A stretch of 64,000 bases of DNA from Patella vulgata (taxonomy: Eukaryota > Mollusca > Gastropoda > Patellidae): assembly GCF_932274485.2 (NCBI RefSeq), contig NC_065884.2, positions 57,288,546 through 57,352,545 on the forward strand. The letters are read 5' to 3'. Below the pieces are notes generated by a model. It saw only the letters and a list, made by a program, of their open reading frames with translations. It was not told the origin of the DNA and did not search any database. Positions 10,279-21,099 of this stretch are shown piece after piece. Both the position numbers and the translations under genes were made by a program. The first letter of the stretch is position 1; each line of letters starts with the position of its first letter.

Positions 10279-11337
10279 TTATAACTTGATGGAAGGCCAA
10301 TAAAGAGGGTCTTCAATCGGTTTAAAGAACATATGAACAGGTACGAAGAAATTCAACACCCAGTAATGCCCGAACACAGAATATAGTTTATCTTGTAATG
10401 TTCTCGAGTCGGATATTGTGATTTCATTCATATGTTCAAAACTCGTGGTACTTTTAGTTATAAGAAAAATCATTTCTTTGAAATGTTCCCACGTTAGAAT
10501 AGTGAAAGCCAACAAACCCCAGGCGAGTAACATCATAAAACTGATCACAAAATCTTGATAACCGAATACGGCGCGAACAAATGCGATAGGCGGAACAATG
10601 TCGATATATTTCATGACGGGAAGAACTTCGCCGAAAAAATAGAGTATCATGTGACAGGACGAATAAACAGTACCAAATAATGCCCAGAATAAAAATACGG
10701 TAAAATGTCTTTGGTTATTGATGCCAACACAAGCCCGAGCAAAATAACAGTGATGGTCTCTTTTTAACACACAAATTCCACACAAGGTGCAGTGATGACA
10801 TCTAGGTGGTCTTAGTTTCTGGCAGATCAAACACGGTACCCACGACCAATATGGATATGCAGTTCTTTCAACGCTACCATCCGTCTTTGATACTCCGGTA
10901 GCAACATATATTTTATAATTAAACTTGCTCTGACGTTCACTATTTTGAGAGGAAGGAGATGATTCGATTGTTACTGTGGCATCGGAACCATTGTCTTCAG
11001 TTTGCTTGGTTCCATGTATATGTGGTTTATAACTGCTATCGACAACATGAATACACACCCAGTTCACCATTACTTCTATAAATATAACATAACATAGACA
11101 CGTGTTAATGTTTAACAGTAATATACTCCTTTTACCGTATATAGAGGGTAGAGCGTCCGATATTCCCCAATAAGCCACGCCTATTATAACCACGATATAC
11201 CATAACGGAGCACATCTATTTAAGAATCCTACAGAAGGTATTAATCCGCTCTTTTTCTTGTTGCTTTTATAATGAGTTGTAAGTTTATCTGTTAGATTTG
11301 TGCTCCTATTTCTAATATCCATGTTAGCAGTATGCAT
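10279..11337 (-). CDS. ZDHHC24: ZDHHC24-like palmitoyltransferase, intronless
   Basis: Membrane enzyme that transfers palmitate to protein cysteines. The frame gives 352 residues in one exon. Four membrane segments are visible at about res 44-62, 71-98, 212-236 and 262-284. Between the second and third lies the zinc-binding DHHC cysteine-rich domain (res 169-205): CLIC, PPRCHHC, LCGIC, then DHHC at 194-197 (catalytic Cys197), CVGINNQRHF. A TTSFE stretch (297-301) stands where the family's TTxE motif is expected, and the aromatic C-terminal segment HYWVLNFFVP (324-333) resembles ZDHHC24. A polar, probably disordered insert of about 45 residues (100-145) separates TM2 from the cysteine-rich domain. 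The DHHC family call is certain; the ZDHHC24 subfamily is inferred from the motif variant and short tail. Lack of introns could mean an old retrocopy. Confidence 0.93.
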   Translation of the reverse strand: MHTANMDIRNRSTNLTDKLTTHYKSNKKKSGLIPSVGFLNRCAPLWYIVVIIGVAYWGISDALPSIYGKRSILLLNINTCLCYVIFIEVMVNWVCIHVVDSSYKPHIHGTKQTEDNGSDATVTIESSPSSQNSERQSKFNYKIYVATGVSKTDGSVERTAYPYWSWVPCLICQKLRPPRCHHCTLCGICVLKRDHHCYFARACVGINNQRHFTVFLFWALFGTVYSSCHMILYFFGEVLPVMKYIDIVPPIAFVRAVFGYQDFVISFMMLLAWGLLAFTILTWEHFKEMIFLITKSTTSFEHMNEITISDSRTLQDKLYSVFGHYWVLNFFVPVHMFFKPIEDPLYWPSIKL

Positions 11338-12009
11338 GAATCAAATCCCACGTTTACTACACGAGTATTAAAATGGTAGTGGATTATAAAGATCGAATTA
11401 CATAAGATATCACATTATTTAAAATCACGCGTCCATAGCAACCACTGCTCGATAAACACAAGAGCTTTAGTGGATCTATAATGGTGGAGTGGATCTTATA
11501 TTGATTGTCTGGTGTCAATATTGGACGTTGTTATCAGTATAAAATACAGTTAATACCTGTATAAGTTATAACTAGGGGGTTAAATTAACTCTATTGTGAC
11601 TTAATGAACCATCCAACACCACATACACCGGTGATTTGTTATATTCAAATATAAATGTCATTAATTCGTTATATTCATAATTATCATTAATTGACTTTTG
11701 ATATTTGAAAGTGGAGAGTGGTCATGTAATTTCAGAATAATCGTACCTTTAACATTTTTATTGATGCACAAATTGTACGTTTTTGATTTATTTATTAGCG
11801 AATTACATCAAGTCATTTTAGGGGCCCATTAATCTCTTGCAAGCTACAATGATATGACAGCTGAATTTTTAAAAGTAATATTACTCATAAAACGACTCGG
11901 TTTCGTTCAATAGTTACAAAGATATTGTTATGATGAATTGAAAATTTATCAACATGCGGCGTTCAATGCCGACGATATCATTGGTAGAAAAGTATGAAGT
12001 TAATTGAAT

Positions 12010-12374
12010 TGAAATGAGGTTTAACGTCCTACTGTTCTGCTCCTAACCTGGGCTAATGAAGACGGGCATACGCCATACAGTGTGCTATGAGGGAAATTTT
12101 GCCCGGGCAGCGGCACTATCGCCTACTCTTATATCGAATTCCAACTGCCAAGGGATCTTTTACGTGCATTCCAATGTTTACACGGGACCTCGGTTTTTCG
12201 TCTCATCCGAAGGACTAGACATCTGTCCTTTTCAGGCCCTCCGTCCTGCATCACTGACAAAGGGAAACCACGTCGGAAAATCAGGATGAACTTTCTCAGC
12301 CATTGCAGGGATCGAACACCCGACCTCCAGGCTAGCGAGCCAGCGCCTTACCCACCTAGCCACCGTGGCTCCCG
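12010..12374 (-). mobile_element. SINE-1 copy, full length
   Basis: On the minus strand: tRNA-like head CACGGTGGCTAGGTGGGTAA and B box GTGTTCGATCCCTGC, then the family body and GGACGTTAAACCTCATTTC at the 3' end (left side). One of the best-preserved copies. Confidence 0.9.
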
Positions 12375-12756
12375 TATGAAGTTAAACCTTATTCCATTTT
12401 TCTTTTTAATCCGAATGAATGCAAGCCCTGACATTACCTATACTTACCTATATGTTAAATAAACACGTACATTTTAGCGTGGATTATGTCATGAAGAATT
12501 AGACATAGTTGGCAAAATGCAATCGACACACAGAGACTGTAATGTGTTTGATGAGCTTTAAGTTTCCTACCCTGTATATGGACAAAATGTTATTGGGTGC
12601 CAATTACGGAAATTCGTGGATTTGAAGGATTTAGATAGTATGAAAATGATTTTGATCCGTCGGAACATGTTTCATTAATATATTTTCTTTTTTTTTGGAT
12701 AAGATGATCACAGAGGAATTTTTATGAATCATTATTTGCATCTTCTCAGGGGGTTT

Positions 12757-12870
12757 GGGTCGTCTAGTGGTTTAACGCGTGCGCGTGAAATCGTAAGGTC
12801 TGTCGTTGAGTGAACTGGTGTGGTTTCGATTCCCCGGTTGTACGTGATAATTTGTGTCTGATAATGTCTA
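12757..12870 (+). mobile_element. SINE-2 5' head
   Basis: A-box-like GTCGTCTAGTGGTTTAACGC and B-box-like GGTTTCGATTCCCCGG are spaced as in a tRNA. The conserved SINE-2 body is missing, so this is a 3'-truncated or rearranged copy rather than a tRNA gene. Confidence 0.5.
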
Positions 12871-13528
12871 TGACTGGTATCTTATGCCCAGGCTTGTATA
12901 TGTACCTTGTGGGATAATTTGTACTTTACAAAGTATGTGACAGGTTCCTTGTGTCCAGGTTTGAGTATTTCCACTCGGAACCCATATCCAGGGAGAATGA
13001 TGATCTTTTTAGGGCACCAGGGTAGTCCTGAAAAATGCCGCTTTCATGGCGACTAAAGTGAGGGAAAGATGGTATTGGAGATCACGTTGATTGATCCTAC
13101 TATGGTCAAAGAAGACATGTGTTGAACTCTTAATTAGAGTATAGAGGCGGACTGGGTAGCTCTTGGCCCTCGGCCCAACTGCTTTCTTTGGGCCCCCATC
13201 GCGTTTACTACACCCCAATCATAGATAATTTTCTCCTGGGATTTAGGCCATTATATTTTTACGTTATAGACATCAAGATGAATTTCATTAATTTTTTTTT
13301 ATTGTCAGTCGGATCCGATAAGCTCCTGTCTCCCCTGGGTCCTCAGACGACGCCCAACGGTCTAGGATCCACTGCACCCCTATACCAGTACGCCCCCTTG
13401 TTTTCCGAAAGTTGTTATAAAATCCCATGGAAAACCACTACTACGTCTAACACGAAGAAAAAGACCCAGATAGGGTGATTGCCGAGGAATCCAACGTGCT
13501 ACAACCCGACGCATTGCTATTTGCAGAA

Positions 13529-13534
13529 TTTATT
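13529..13534 (-). terminator. Poly(A) signal for the small hypothetical gene
   Basis: AATAAA on the minus strand 207 bp downstream of the 84-residue reading frame. It supports that frame being a real 3' exon. Confidence 0.3.
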
Positions 13535-13740
13535 TGAATATATCCACAAAGACATACGGTGTATACTATTTTATAAAAGGTATACAGTAATACAGAAACA
13601 TAACGAAGTACACAAACATCATTCTAATAATTCTTTAAAAACAACTTTCTTTCTCTGATCGCTATGATGTTAAAAGTATTCTTTCTCAAGACAAAGAACA
13701 CAAACTTCTTATACTGTGCTGTTTGGTAATTGTAATAGGA

Positions 13741-13995
13741 CTACTCTCTTGTGTACGTAGCTGATGATTTTCTGTACTGCCTAACGCCAATTCTAGCTAG
13801 AGTTATGCTTCCCTTTTCAGTGTCTTTACGGAATTCCATAGCACCGTATAATGGAATTTTCTTATTGTAATAAGTCTCTAGTATTATCTGTCGACGTTTG
13901 GCGTCATTACACCCAGGCGTGTGAGCTCTAACACCTTGAGGATAGGTAAAGGCCTTAATACACGCTCGTTTTCCTGGACACACCCATAGTGGCAT
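13741..13995 (-). CDS. Small hypothetical protein, 84 residues
   Basis: I do not recognise this protein. The ATG at 13995 sits in a near-ideal initiation context (GGCCACCATGC). A splice-acceptor-like TTTATAGTTTCAG lies just upstream on the minus strand with its exon starting at 14040, suggesting a 5' UTR or upstream coding exon further right. An AATAAA follows 207 bp after the stop (13529-13534, minus strand). The product is basic and soluble with several cysteines (MPLWVCPGKRACIKAF, then PGCNDAKRRQIILETYYNKK) and has no membrane segment or signal peptide. Its size and composition resemble small axonemal or microtubule-associated proteins, but that is only an impression. It could also be the 3' end of a longer gene. 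Confidence 0.45.
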   Translation of the reverse strand: MPLWVCPGKRACIKAFTYPQGVRAHTPGCNDAKRRQIILETYYNKKIPLYGAMEFRKDTEKGSITLARIGVRQYRKSSATYTRE

Positions 13996-14591
13996 GGTGG
14001 CCTGTAGTGCGTCAATGGATCGATCGATTCAGTGAAATATCTGAAACTATAAAACATTTAATAACATTGATTCACTCATCTGACATTTTCAGTTAAATGT
14101 TTATTGTAGTTTGTATTCCCGTGTCATACATGCAGATTCTGGGCCAATGGATTTCTATATCAAATAATTGAATATAATGGACAAGGCATAGGCGTACGGG
14201 TTAATGTTCCTGAGGTGGGTGGGGGGGGGGTATCATTTTTCCTCGGCAAATACGGCGGATGCGGCCGAAATATGAACCTACATAAGTTAACAAGATAGCG
14301 CCCGATCAACAATCAGTTTACATTGACTGGTCTCATAGAAAATTATTGATCATCACGCCTAATTAATAATTATCGTATATACCCACACCATTATAATGAA
14401 ATTATACATGTAATAACACATTAATCGGTCTATTCACAAAATAGCAATCTGGCTGTGACGACGGATGAACGCCCCCCCCCCCCAATTGTTTTTTTCCCCT
14501 TCATCCTTGGTTCGTACCACAAGGGTATAATGAATCGTTTACACTGAATGTAAGTCTTTGCAAATCTCAAGGGTTTCGTTTACGTACACAC

Positions 14592-14871
14592 CAGTGCCGG
14601 ATTAACTATTATTCAAATAAGGCACGCGCATTAAGGTCAGCCAACTTTCCAGACCACAAAAAAATAAAGTAAAAAAAATTGATAATTATCAGGGGCTAGC
14701 AAAAATGCTCCCCTTTGTTTTTATGTAAATAAATGGAACCCTCCTACATCTACGTCATAAATTTCTGTTAAATTTAACTTTTTTCCTTTAATCGGTAAAC
14801 CCAAAATATCTGTATTTTCAGGCCACCTATTAAAATGTGACTTAGGGCCGACAGAGCCCTAATCCGGCACG
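14592..14871. mobile_element. hAT-type MITE
   Basis: Inverted ends CAGTGCCGGATTA and TAATCCGGCACGG enclose about 280 bp with no coding capacity. Flanks GTACACAC and ATACACAG fit an 8-bp target duplication with two changes. This end type is typical of hAT elements. Confidence 0.65.
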
Positions 14872-14944
14872 GATACACAGCAGAAACTGTCTGAACACAC
14901 TTTCCTGGTTGATAATGTCCTCTCGTTACTGGGCATAATTCAAA

Positions 14945-15140
14945 TAAAAAGACGAGCATGCTTATGCTACCGAGTAAATTTTGCCCAGACAGCGACCTAA
15001 CTGCCTACTCTTAATTCTCTTTCCGTTTGTCAGGGGATTTTTTAACTTTCTGACAATGACTTACTAAGGACCTCGGAATTTCAACTAGACCATATTCCTT
15101 GCAAAGTCCTCTGTCCTGACAAGGGGAAACACGAGGCGTT
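14945..15140 (-). mobile_element. SINE-1 fragment, degenerate
   Basis: Matches the SINE-1 body in antisense (AAATTTTGCCCAGACAGCG, GACCTCGGAATTTC, CTGACAAGGGGAAAC), but both ends are eroded. Confidence 0.55.
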
Positions 15141-15240
15141 AGACTATTCTGCCCCCATCCACGATGAACGGTAGAAATTAAAAACTAAATATATTTATAA
15201 AAGGTAAAACTTTTATTGCTATTGATATTGATTTGTTATT

Positions 15241-15423
15241 TTCGGTGGGACGAAAAACCGAGATTTACACATTGGCGTGCACGTAAAAGATCCATTTGGA
15301 ATTTGGGTGGGCCGTATGGTTGCAAAATTTTCCTCTCAGCATACTGTATTATGTATGCCCGTCTTCATTAACCCAGTCGGTGCAGGACATTAGGACGTTA
15401 AACCACATTTCATTTCATTTCAG
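15241..15423 (+). mobile_element. SINE-1 copy, 5'-truncated
   Basis: Begins at GGGACGAAAAACCGAG and contains GGCGTGCACGTAAAAGATCC and GCCCGTCTTCATTAACCCAG. It ends GGACGTTAAACCACATTTC with two further ATTTC units. Confidence 0.8.
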
Positions 15424-15909
15424 TCATGTCTATTGTTACTAATATTGATTTATACCTTTAAGATTAGAATCAATAATATCTGGTTAATAAACATTATCAT
15501 GGCTACTTTTACTAATGTTTTTTAATATAGAAAATTTATAAATTCAATATTTACCTGAACCAAATGTATAAATGTCCAATATTTCGATTTATCTCTGGCC
15601 TTTGAATGTATACAAAGAATATAACTATATTAGTCCCAGTTACATATATTCTATAGAAATCTGAATCGTCATAAACAGTTATAACTAATGTTGTTGTCAA
15701 GACTCGTTTCTTTTCATTTCAATATTTAGTTTGGGTGTTCGTATAGAGATCGACATTAAGCGTGATAAATTGCCCGTAATTTAGTCCACACAGTAAAAAA
15801 CATAATGCTATTTTGGATTGATCGAAACGGGCAGAGTCGAAACCTAGCTTAGATTGGTAGGGTATCGGTCAATATGGTCGAAAATTGTCGTCACTCCTGT
15901 CCGACGCCA

Positions 15910-15985
15910 GTTGTCCACAATTACTTGTTCGTAAATTATTGTCCACAATTACTTGTTCGTAAATTATTGTCCACAATTATTTGTG
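15910..15985. repeat. 27-bp tandem repeat, about 2.8 copies
   Basis: TTGTCCACAATTACTTGTTC plus GTAAATTA is repeated with almost no change. It lies in non-coding DNA. Confidence 0.8.
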
Positions 15986-17014
15986 AAAACACAATAAACA
16001 ACATTTATCACCCGAATTTTAAAAATAAATGTGTATGTAAGACATATAAGACTATGAAAGCATGGTTTAGATTAGTGCTGTGAAGAATCCTATTGAATTT
16101 CCATTTATTCCTTCTAGAGCTATATCAGCACTGTTCACTTTGTAATATCTTGTGACAGCACTGGCTTCAAAACTCATAAACTGATCTGCTTGAAATGCAT
16201 GCATTGGTTAAATTAGGGAACCGAAGAAGTTGATTGAATTTTGACTGGTTAATTACTTCTAAATTATGGTCATTGTATACTTTGTAATATCACGTGAACG
16301 CTCCATTGACAAAAGTTGCCATCTGATCTGCACTGTTCAGACTAATGAAACAAAGAGTTTTATCAATTTCTGATGATTACCTACAGAGTTCTGTTATATG
16401 GTCTCATTAATGATATTATGAAGTATAACTTTGTTGCTTTTTGTTTACCTAACGATTCATAATGCGACGACCTTTATGGACTTGCTGGGTGAGTTAGCTG
16501 CTGTGTGTTTTGTTCCCTAGCATTCTATCTTCATTTTTAAATCACCATGACATTCCTACAAAAGTTCCTTAAATAGAATATGGTCGGGTATTTTTTTTCA
16601 CAAAACGGAAAGGTTCAGTGTGTAGGCTGACTTGATTATCCGAGGTATTTTGAACAGAGCTCGGAAGCCACCACTCTATATTAGAAATCCCTTTTCTAAT
16701 ATTTATATACGGTATGGATTATGCAAATGAAAGGTCAGTCATATCCAGATAAGACCCATAATCGCAGACAGATGGGGTAAACACCCGTTTATCATTTTTA
16801 ATGGAGTCTTCCCCCAAGAAGGATTAATGACAATGTCCCAAGAAAATAAACGTAATTAATTTTGAATATCAAAATAGAACGCATTTAGCACCAATATTTT
16901 TACGACTCATAAATTAAAACTTAAATAACGTTTATATCATAGACGTGGATAGGTGGAATTGTCTCAAATCTTACATGCAACCTTGATTTCCATTTTGAGT
17001 GAGTAAAGCTTGTA

Positions 17015-17215
17015 TAATTACAGACCTGGGACTGTACATCGCAATGGACGGTGGTTTAACCCCACACCCCACACCCCCAGATCCATTCATTTGATTTGAT
17101 ATTTGTTTTTTTTTATTTCTTGCATAGTCTGTGTAGCATGTATTGTCCGCGGGTTGTCTTATCGGTTTTGTTTTGCGTGTAGTGTGCTCCTCCTGCACTT
17201 TCTGTTATTTAAGCA
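17015..17215 (+). repeat. Repeat-X copy 1
   Basis: Shares GATCCATTCA(T/C)TTGATTT, the TTGC-T-GTATAGT/CTGTGTAG block, TGTCCGCGGGTTGTCTT and GTGTAGTG with copies at 28605 and 61975. Class unknown: no terminal repeats or tRNA boxes are visible. Confidence 0.55.
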
Positions 17216-17592
17216 ATCCCGATATAGTAATTCCGATATAGGAACTCCGAAAACCTTCAACAAACTAGTATGAGCCATGGAGTAAATAGCCACGACTTAA
17301 TATAATATAGCTTTCCATTAAACTGGTTTATTTCCATTAGGACATAATAATTATTGACATAACGTCACATATTTAGGATAACAGTTTTTAAACTGCCAAA
17401 TTATTAGATGTGGTTTACATTAAGAAAACATTCATAGTAATTATTCTTACTCAAATAAATCAGAGATTATTAAACGACAAACTGAACGGCTACTGTGGAA
17501 TGTATCGTTAAAATCTAATTATTAACGAGAGTAATAAGGATATCTTGCTCAAACTATTTCTTTCTATTAAAGTAACTTTTGTTAAAGAGGCG

Positions 17593-17787
17593 TTAATAGG
17601 TTTTCCTTAAATATTTTCTGTTTTTCTTTCTGAATGGTGCATTGTTTCGAGACTTTGCATCTAATGGTGCTGCCCCTGCAGTATTCTTGCGTCGCTGTTC
17701 AGTAATCTTGTGATGCCAATGTTGGGTTTGAAGATTGGTTAAAGTACAATTTTCGACTTGAGCCGATCTACTGTCTTGAATGTTCAT
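17593..17787 (-). CDS. Possible small protein, 65 residues (weak)
   Basis: A minus-strand reading frame from ATG at 17787 to TAA at 17593. It encodes a hydrophilic, basic peptide (MNIQDSRSAQVENC, then HWHHKITEQRRKN, ending RKKNRKYLRKTY). Composition looks more protein-like than the surrounding short frames, and an acceptor-like CATCTCAG lies near 17837. There is no family I recognise, and frames of this length are expected by chance. Treat as unproven. Confidence 0.2.
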   Translation of the reverse strand: MNIQDSRSAQVENCTLTNLQTQHWHHKITEQRRKNTAGAAPLDAKSRNNAPFRKKNRKYLRKTY

Positions 17788-18187
17788 ATAAGATGTTGTA
17801 AACAATGTGAGGTCCACGTCTCAATATTTTTCTGAGATGTACAGTATTCACACAAGAACAAGACGAAACGTGTAGAAGACTAACATATATATGCTGGTTA
17901 ATTTCTATAGTTAAAGAATTGTCGCACCTTTAACAAGGTGGACGTTGTTTGCAGCCGTTTATGTTTTATGTTCATTTTGAACGACATAAAAGGTTTTCTG
18001 TGCGCTGAAGTATAAGAAAAGAACGAGACTATAATAGATTACAAGCTTTATATGAGAACTCGTACATTCATCGACCGCTACATACATGATATAGAAAGAC
18101 TATTATCCCTGTACAATGTACATGTATATTAATTTTATTATAGTTTGTTGAAAGCAATTTCTATACGGTTGATTCACCGTTCAAGTG

Positions 18188-18640
18188 AAGGTATGGAACG
18201 CCGTTGTAAATATATCTTTCTGCTAACAATTCTATGACATTCAATCACACAGCGGTTTGATGGATAGATTCGTTGTTTTTAAGTCAGGTATTGCCACCAA
18301 AGAATGAAACGCCGTCGTAGATATTTGTTTCTGTTAGAAATTACATGACATTTAATCGTATGTCATCAGCACTGCGCCATCTTGTTATTTTATTATTGTT
18401 TGGCGTCCGCTTCCACCGATGGTGATATCGCAGACAAGTTGTCTTAATTTGAGCGCTGATTCGTCGTTTACCTCAAGTATGGCCACTGAAGTATGGAACG
18501 CCGTCGCAGATATTTCTTTATGCAAGAAATTAAACGATTTAATCAACACTGAACGTTTTGATGGTCTGCTTCGTTGTTTTTAAGTCAATGAATGCCCATC
18601 AAAGGATAGAACTCCGTTATAGATATGTATTTCTGCTGAG
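18188..18640. repeat. Degenerate tandem repeat, unit about 110 bp
   Basis: Four units start with a GTATGGAACGCCGT-type block (about 18190, 18300, 18490, 18600) and carry TTCGTTGTTTTTAAGTCA. The second unit contains an extra 70 bp or so. Confidence 0.7.
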
Positions 18641-18647
18641 GGCCATC

Positions 18648-19014
18648 AAAATGAAATGGGGTTTAACGTCCTACTCTTCTGCACCTAACCTGGGCTAATT
18701 GAAGACGGGCATACGCCATACAGTGTGCTATAAGGGAAATTTTGCCCGGGCAGCGGCGCTACGGCCTACTCTTATATCGAATTCCAACTGCCAAGGGATC
18801 TTTTACGTGCACGCCAATGTGTACACGGGACCTCGGTTTTTCGTCCCATCCGAACGACTAGGCAGCTGTCCTTGTCAGGCCCTCCTTTCTGCATAACTGA
18901 CAAGGGGAAACCACGCCGGAAAATCGAGATGAACTTTCTCGGCCAATGCAGGGATCGAACACCCGACCTCCAGGCTAGCGAGCCAGCGCCTTACCCACTT
19001 AGCCACGTGATCCC
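18648..19014 (-). mobile_element. SINE-1 copy, full length
   Basis: Very similar to the 12010 copy over its whole length, from GTGGCTAAGTGGGTAAGGCG and GTGTTCGATCCCTGC to the GGACGTTAAACCCCATTTC end on the left. A young copy. Confidence 0.9.
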
Positions 19015-19317
19015 CTATTTGTGTTGTACTTAAATTTGTACCACCATCCTCACCCCTAATACTATTGAACCATATATGCCCTATTACGATTAGATTTATA
19101 TAGTTTATAATATGTTGTTTCATTAGCCTTCACGACACTATGATCTTCATGGATTTTTAAATAAAAGGCGATTTCTTTGGTGAAAGAGATTAGCCAATGA
19201 AAAGGGGTGTCTTGCAACTTTGTTCCTGATAACCATCATAAAAAAAAGTTTACTATGTTTGCATCCCTAGCCTTGGTAATCCATGTCTTAAATAAAATGA
19301 TATGACATCTAGTTTAA

Positions 19318-19925
19318 GGTTCTACAGGTTACTGAAGACGGGTATATATCATGAAGTGTCCTTTGCGTTAATTACTCCTAATCCTTATTGAATTCCAAAG
19401 GGAAATGCAATGGAGTTTAACGTCCTACATTCTGCACAAACTGCACTATAGTATACTGAAGACGGGCATACGCAATGGACTGTGATTTGCGGGAACTTTG
19501 GCCCGGACAGCGACATTCCCGCCTATTCTTCATCAAACTGCAAAATGAAATGTGGTTTAACGTCCCATTTCCTGCACCAACCGGAATACTGAAAAGGGGC
19601 TTATATCAGGCGATATGCTATAAGGGTATACGCCACGGTGTAGTATGCTATAGAGGTATGCGGCATGCAGTTTGCTATGAGTGTATTTGCCATGGTGTAG
19701 TATGTTATAAGGGTATGCGCCATGCAATATGCTATGCGGGTATGCGCCATGCTATAGAGGCAATTTTTCCCGGACAGTGGCGTTTCACTCTACCCTTCTT
19801 CAAATTCTAACTGCCAATGGATCTTTCACGTGACAAGTGGAAGTCAGTCTGCAAATTTCCTTTCTCGGTCAAGGACATCCTAGCTAGTGAGCCAGTCCAA
19901 TAATCAAAGAGCCCATGCCCCCACC
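19318..19925 (-). mobile_element. Cluster of three SINE-1 tails, one with an internal expansion
   Basis: Antisense SINE-1 3' ends recur at about 19318 (weak), 19401 and 19545 (GAAATGTGGTTTAACGTCCC). In the last, the TATGCGCCATGC(AGT)ATGCTAT part is repeated about five times between 19624 and 19760 before the normal body resumes. This suggests successive insertion into, or slippage within, SINE tails. Confidence 0.75.
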
Positions 19926-20636
19926 CCCACCTTAAAGAAACAACAACTCTGTATATTACATAACAATATGATAAATCAACGTTTTTTTTTTTATTATTAT
20001 TCTAATTTGATTTTTAGACAAAACAACATAACAATAAATCATCAACACAATTATAGCGCCTAAGGCTAGCCACACACGATGCAACTTTTGGTCAAATTAG
20101 TTTCGATGTTTTTATTCGACTTTATTGTTGGTAGCAGATGTTATTGTATAACAGAAGATTCTGCTTGCTTAACGCGCATTGTCGACCTAGTTATAGGCTC
20201 CGTCTCATTAAAAGTTGGATAGTGTGCGGCGGGTTAGGTCTTTGAATTGTCAGGAAGTTTATAAGATAAAGGAACAATACATGTCGGTAGAAGTCAAATT
20301 CAGAGTTTAAGATCACACCCAATCAACAAGCATATTTACTCATAAAATTATTCAAATATGTTAATACGGCATTTGGAAGTTTATACAGGTTTCGTTTCAT
20401 TTAAAGTCACCATTTTTATGCTAAGTTATAAAATAGTATTGATTTTAAAATATGTTCTATACACGCCAGTCCATTTTTTATACATTGTTATTGTAGTCAA
20501 AGACAATACTTCCAAGTCGATAAAACTAATGTGGTTATATGACATTTCAGAGTCGATATCATTGGATTGCTTCGTCAGATAATTTAGGGTAACGTCTGAT
20601 ACGTACATAGACGAAACTGAATGTTAATATGAAACG

Positions 20637-20840
20637 GAAATGAAATGAAATAAGGTTTAGCGTCCTACTTGTCTGCACCAACCCCGGGCCAATGAAGACT
20701 ACAAGGGAAATTTTATCCGCACAATGGCGTTTCGGTCTACTTCATCGGATTCCAACTGTCAATGGTTCTTCTACGTGCACACAAGCGTGTACATGGGACC
20801 CCAGTTTTTCGTCCCATACGAACGACTAGACGCTATTCCA
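20637..20840 (-). mobile_element. SINE-1 copy, 5'-truncated
   Basis: Antisense body from GGGACGAAAAACTGGGGTCC to GGACGCTAAACCTTATTTC. The head is missing. Confidence 0.75.
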
Positions 20841-21099
20841 AATTAAAACCAATTGAGTGTTTATATCAACATATTAAAATTCGACAACAGTTATAGATTA
20901 ATCATATGTGCATTGCGATTCTCATAAGAACGCCCTAAATATAAATAGTTATATCGCAATCTGTTCATGACGTCATTTTGTCTGAGGGAAGTTTTTTCTT
21001 CGAAATGCGTTAATGTTCCTGTGTGAATCTAGTATTAACCACCTTCTATGAGTTTCTTTTATATAAATTAATCACATAAAAATCGCTAATTGTCAAATT

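Larger units (their letters stand above)
11338..13740. other. Region between the ZDHHC24-like gene and the small hypothetical gene
   Basis: Contains one full SINE-1 (12010-12374) and the 5' part of a SINE-2 (12757-12870). The rest is AT-rich sequence with no recognisable gene. GC-richer text at about 13140-13500 has short open frames but no conserved motif. Confidence 0.5.
14041..21099. other. Repeat-rich intergenic region left of the KY-like gene
   Basis: No confident gene. It carries a hAT MITE (14592-14871), several SINE-1 copies, a repeat-X copy (17015-17215), a 27-bp tandem (15910-15985) and an approximately 110-bp degenerate tandem (18188-18640). Stretches such as 15430-15870, 16090-16960 and 20000-20630 are AT-rich with nothing I can identify. 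Confidence 0.5.

Noticed and set aside
12056-12289. Short protein-like frames beginning MKTGIRH/MKTGIHH (also at 18699, 35070, 53540, 61956)
   Set aside because: These are translations of the SINE-1 body, repeated wherever the element occurs, not genes.
12757-12830. tRNA gene candidate
   Set aside because: It has A- and B-box-like motifs, but the spacing and arms do not fold as a tRNA. It matches the head of SINE-2. No true tRNA gene was found in the window.
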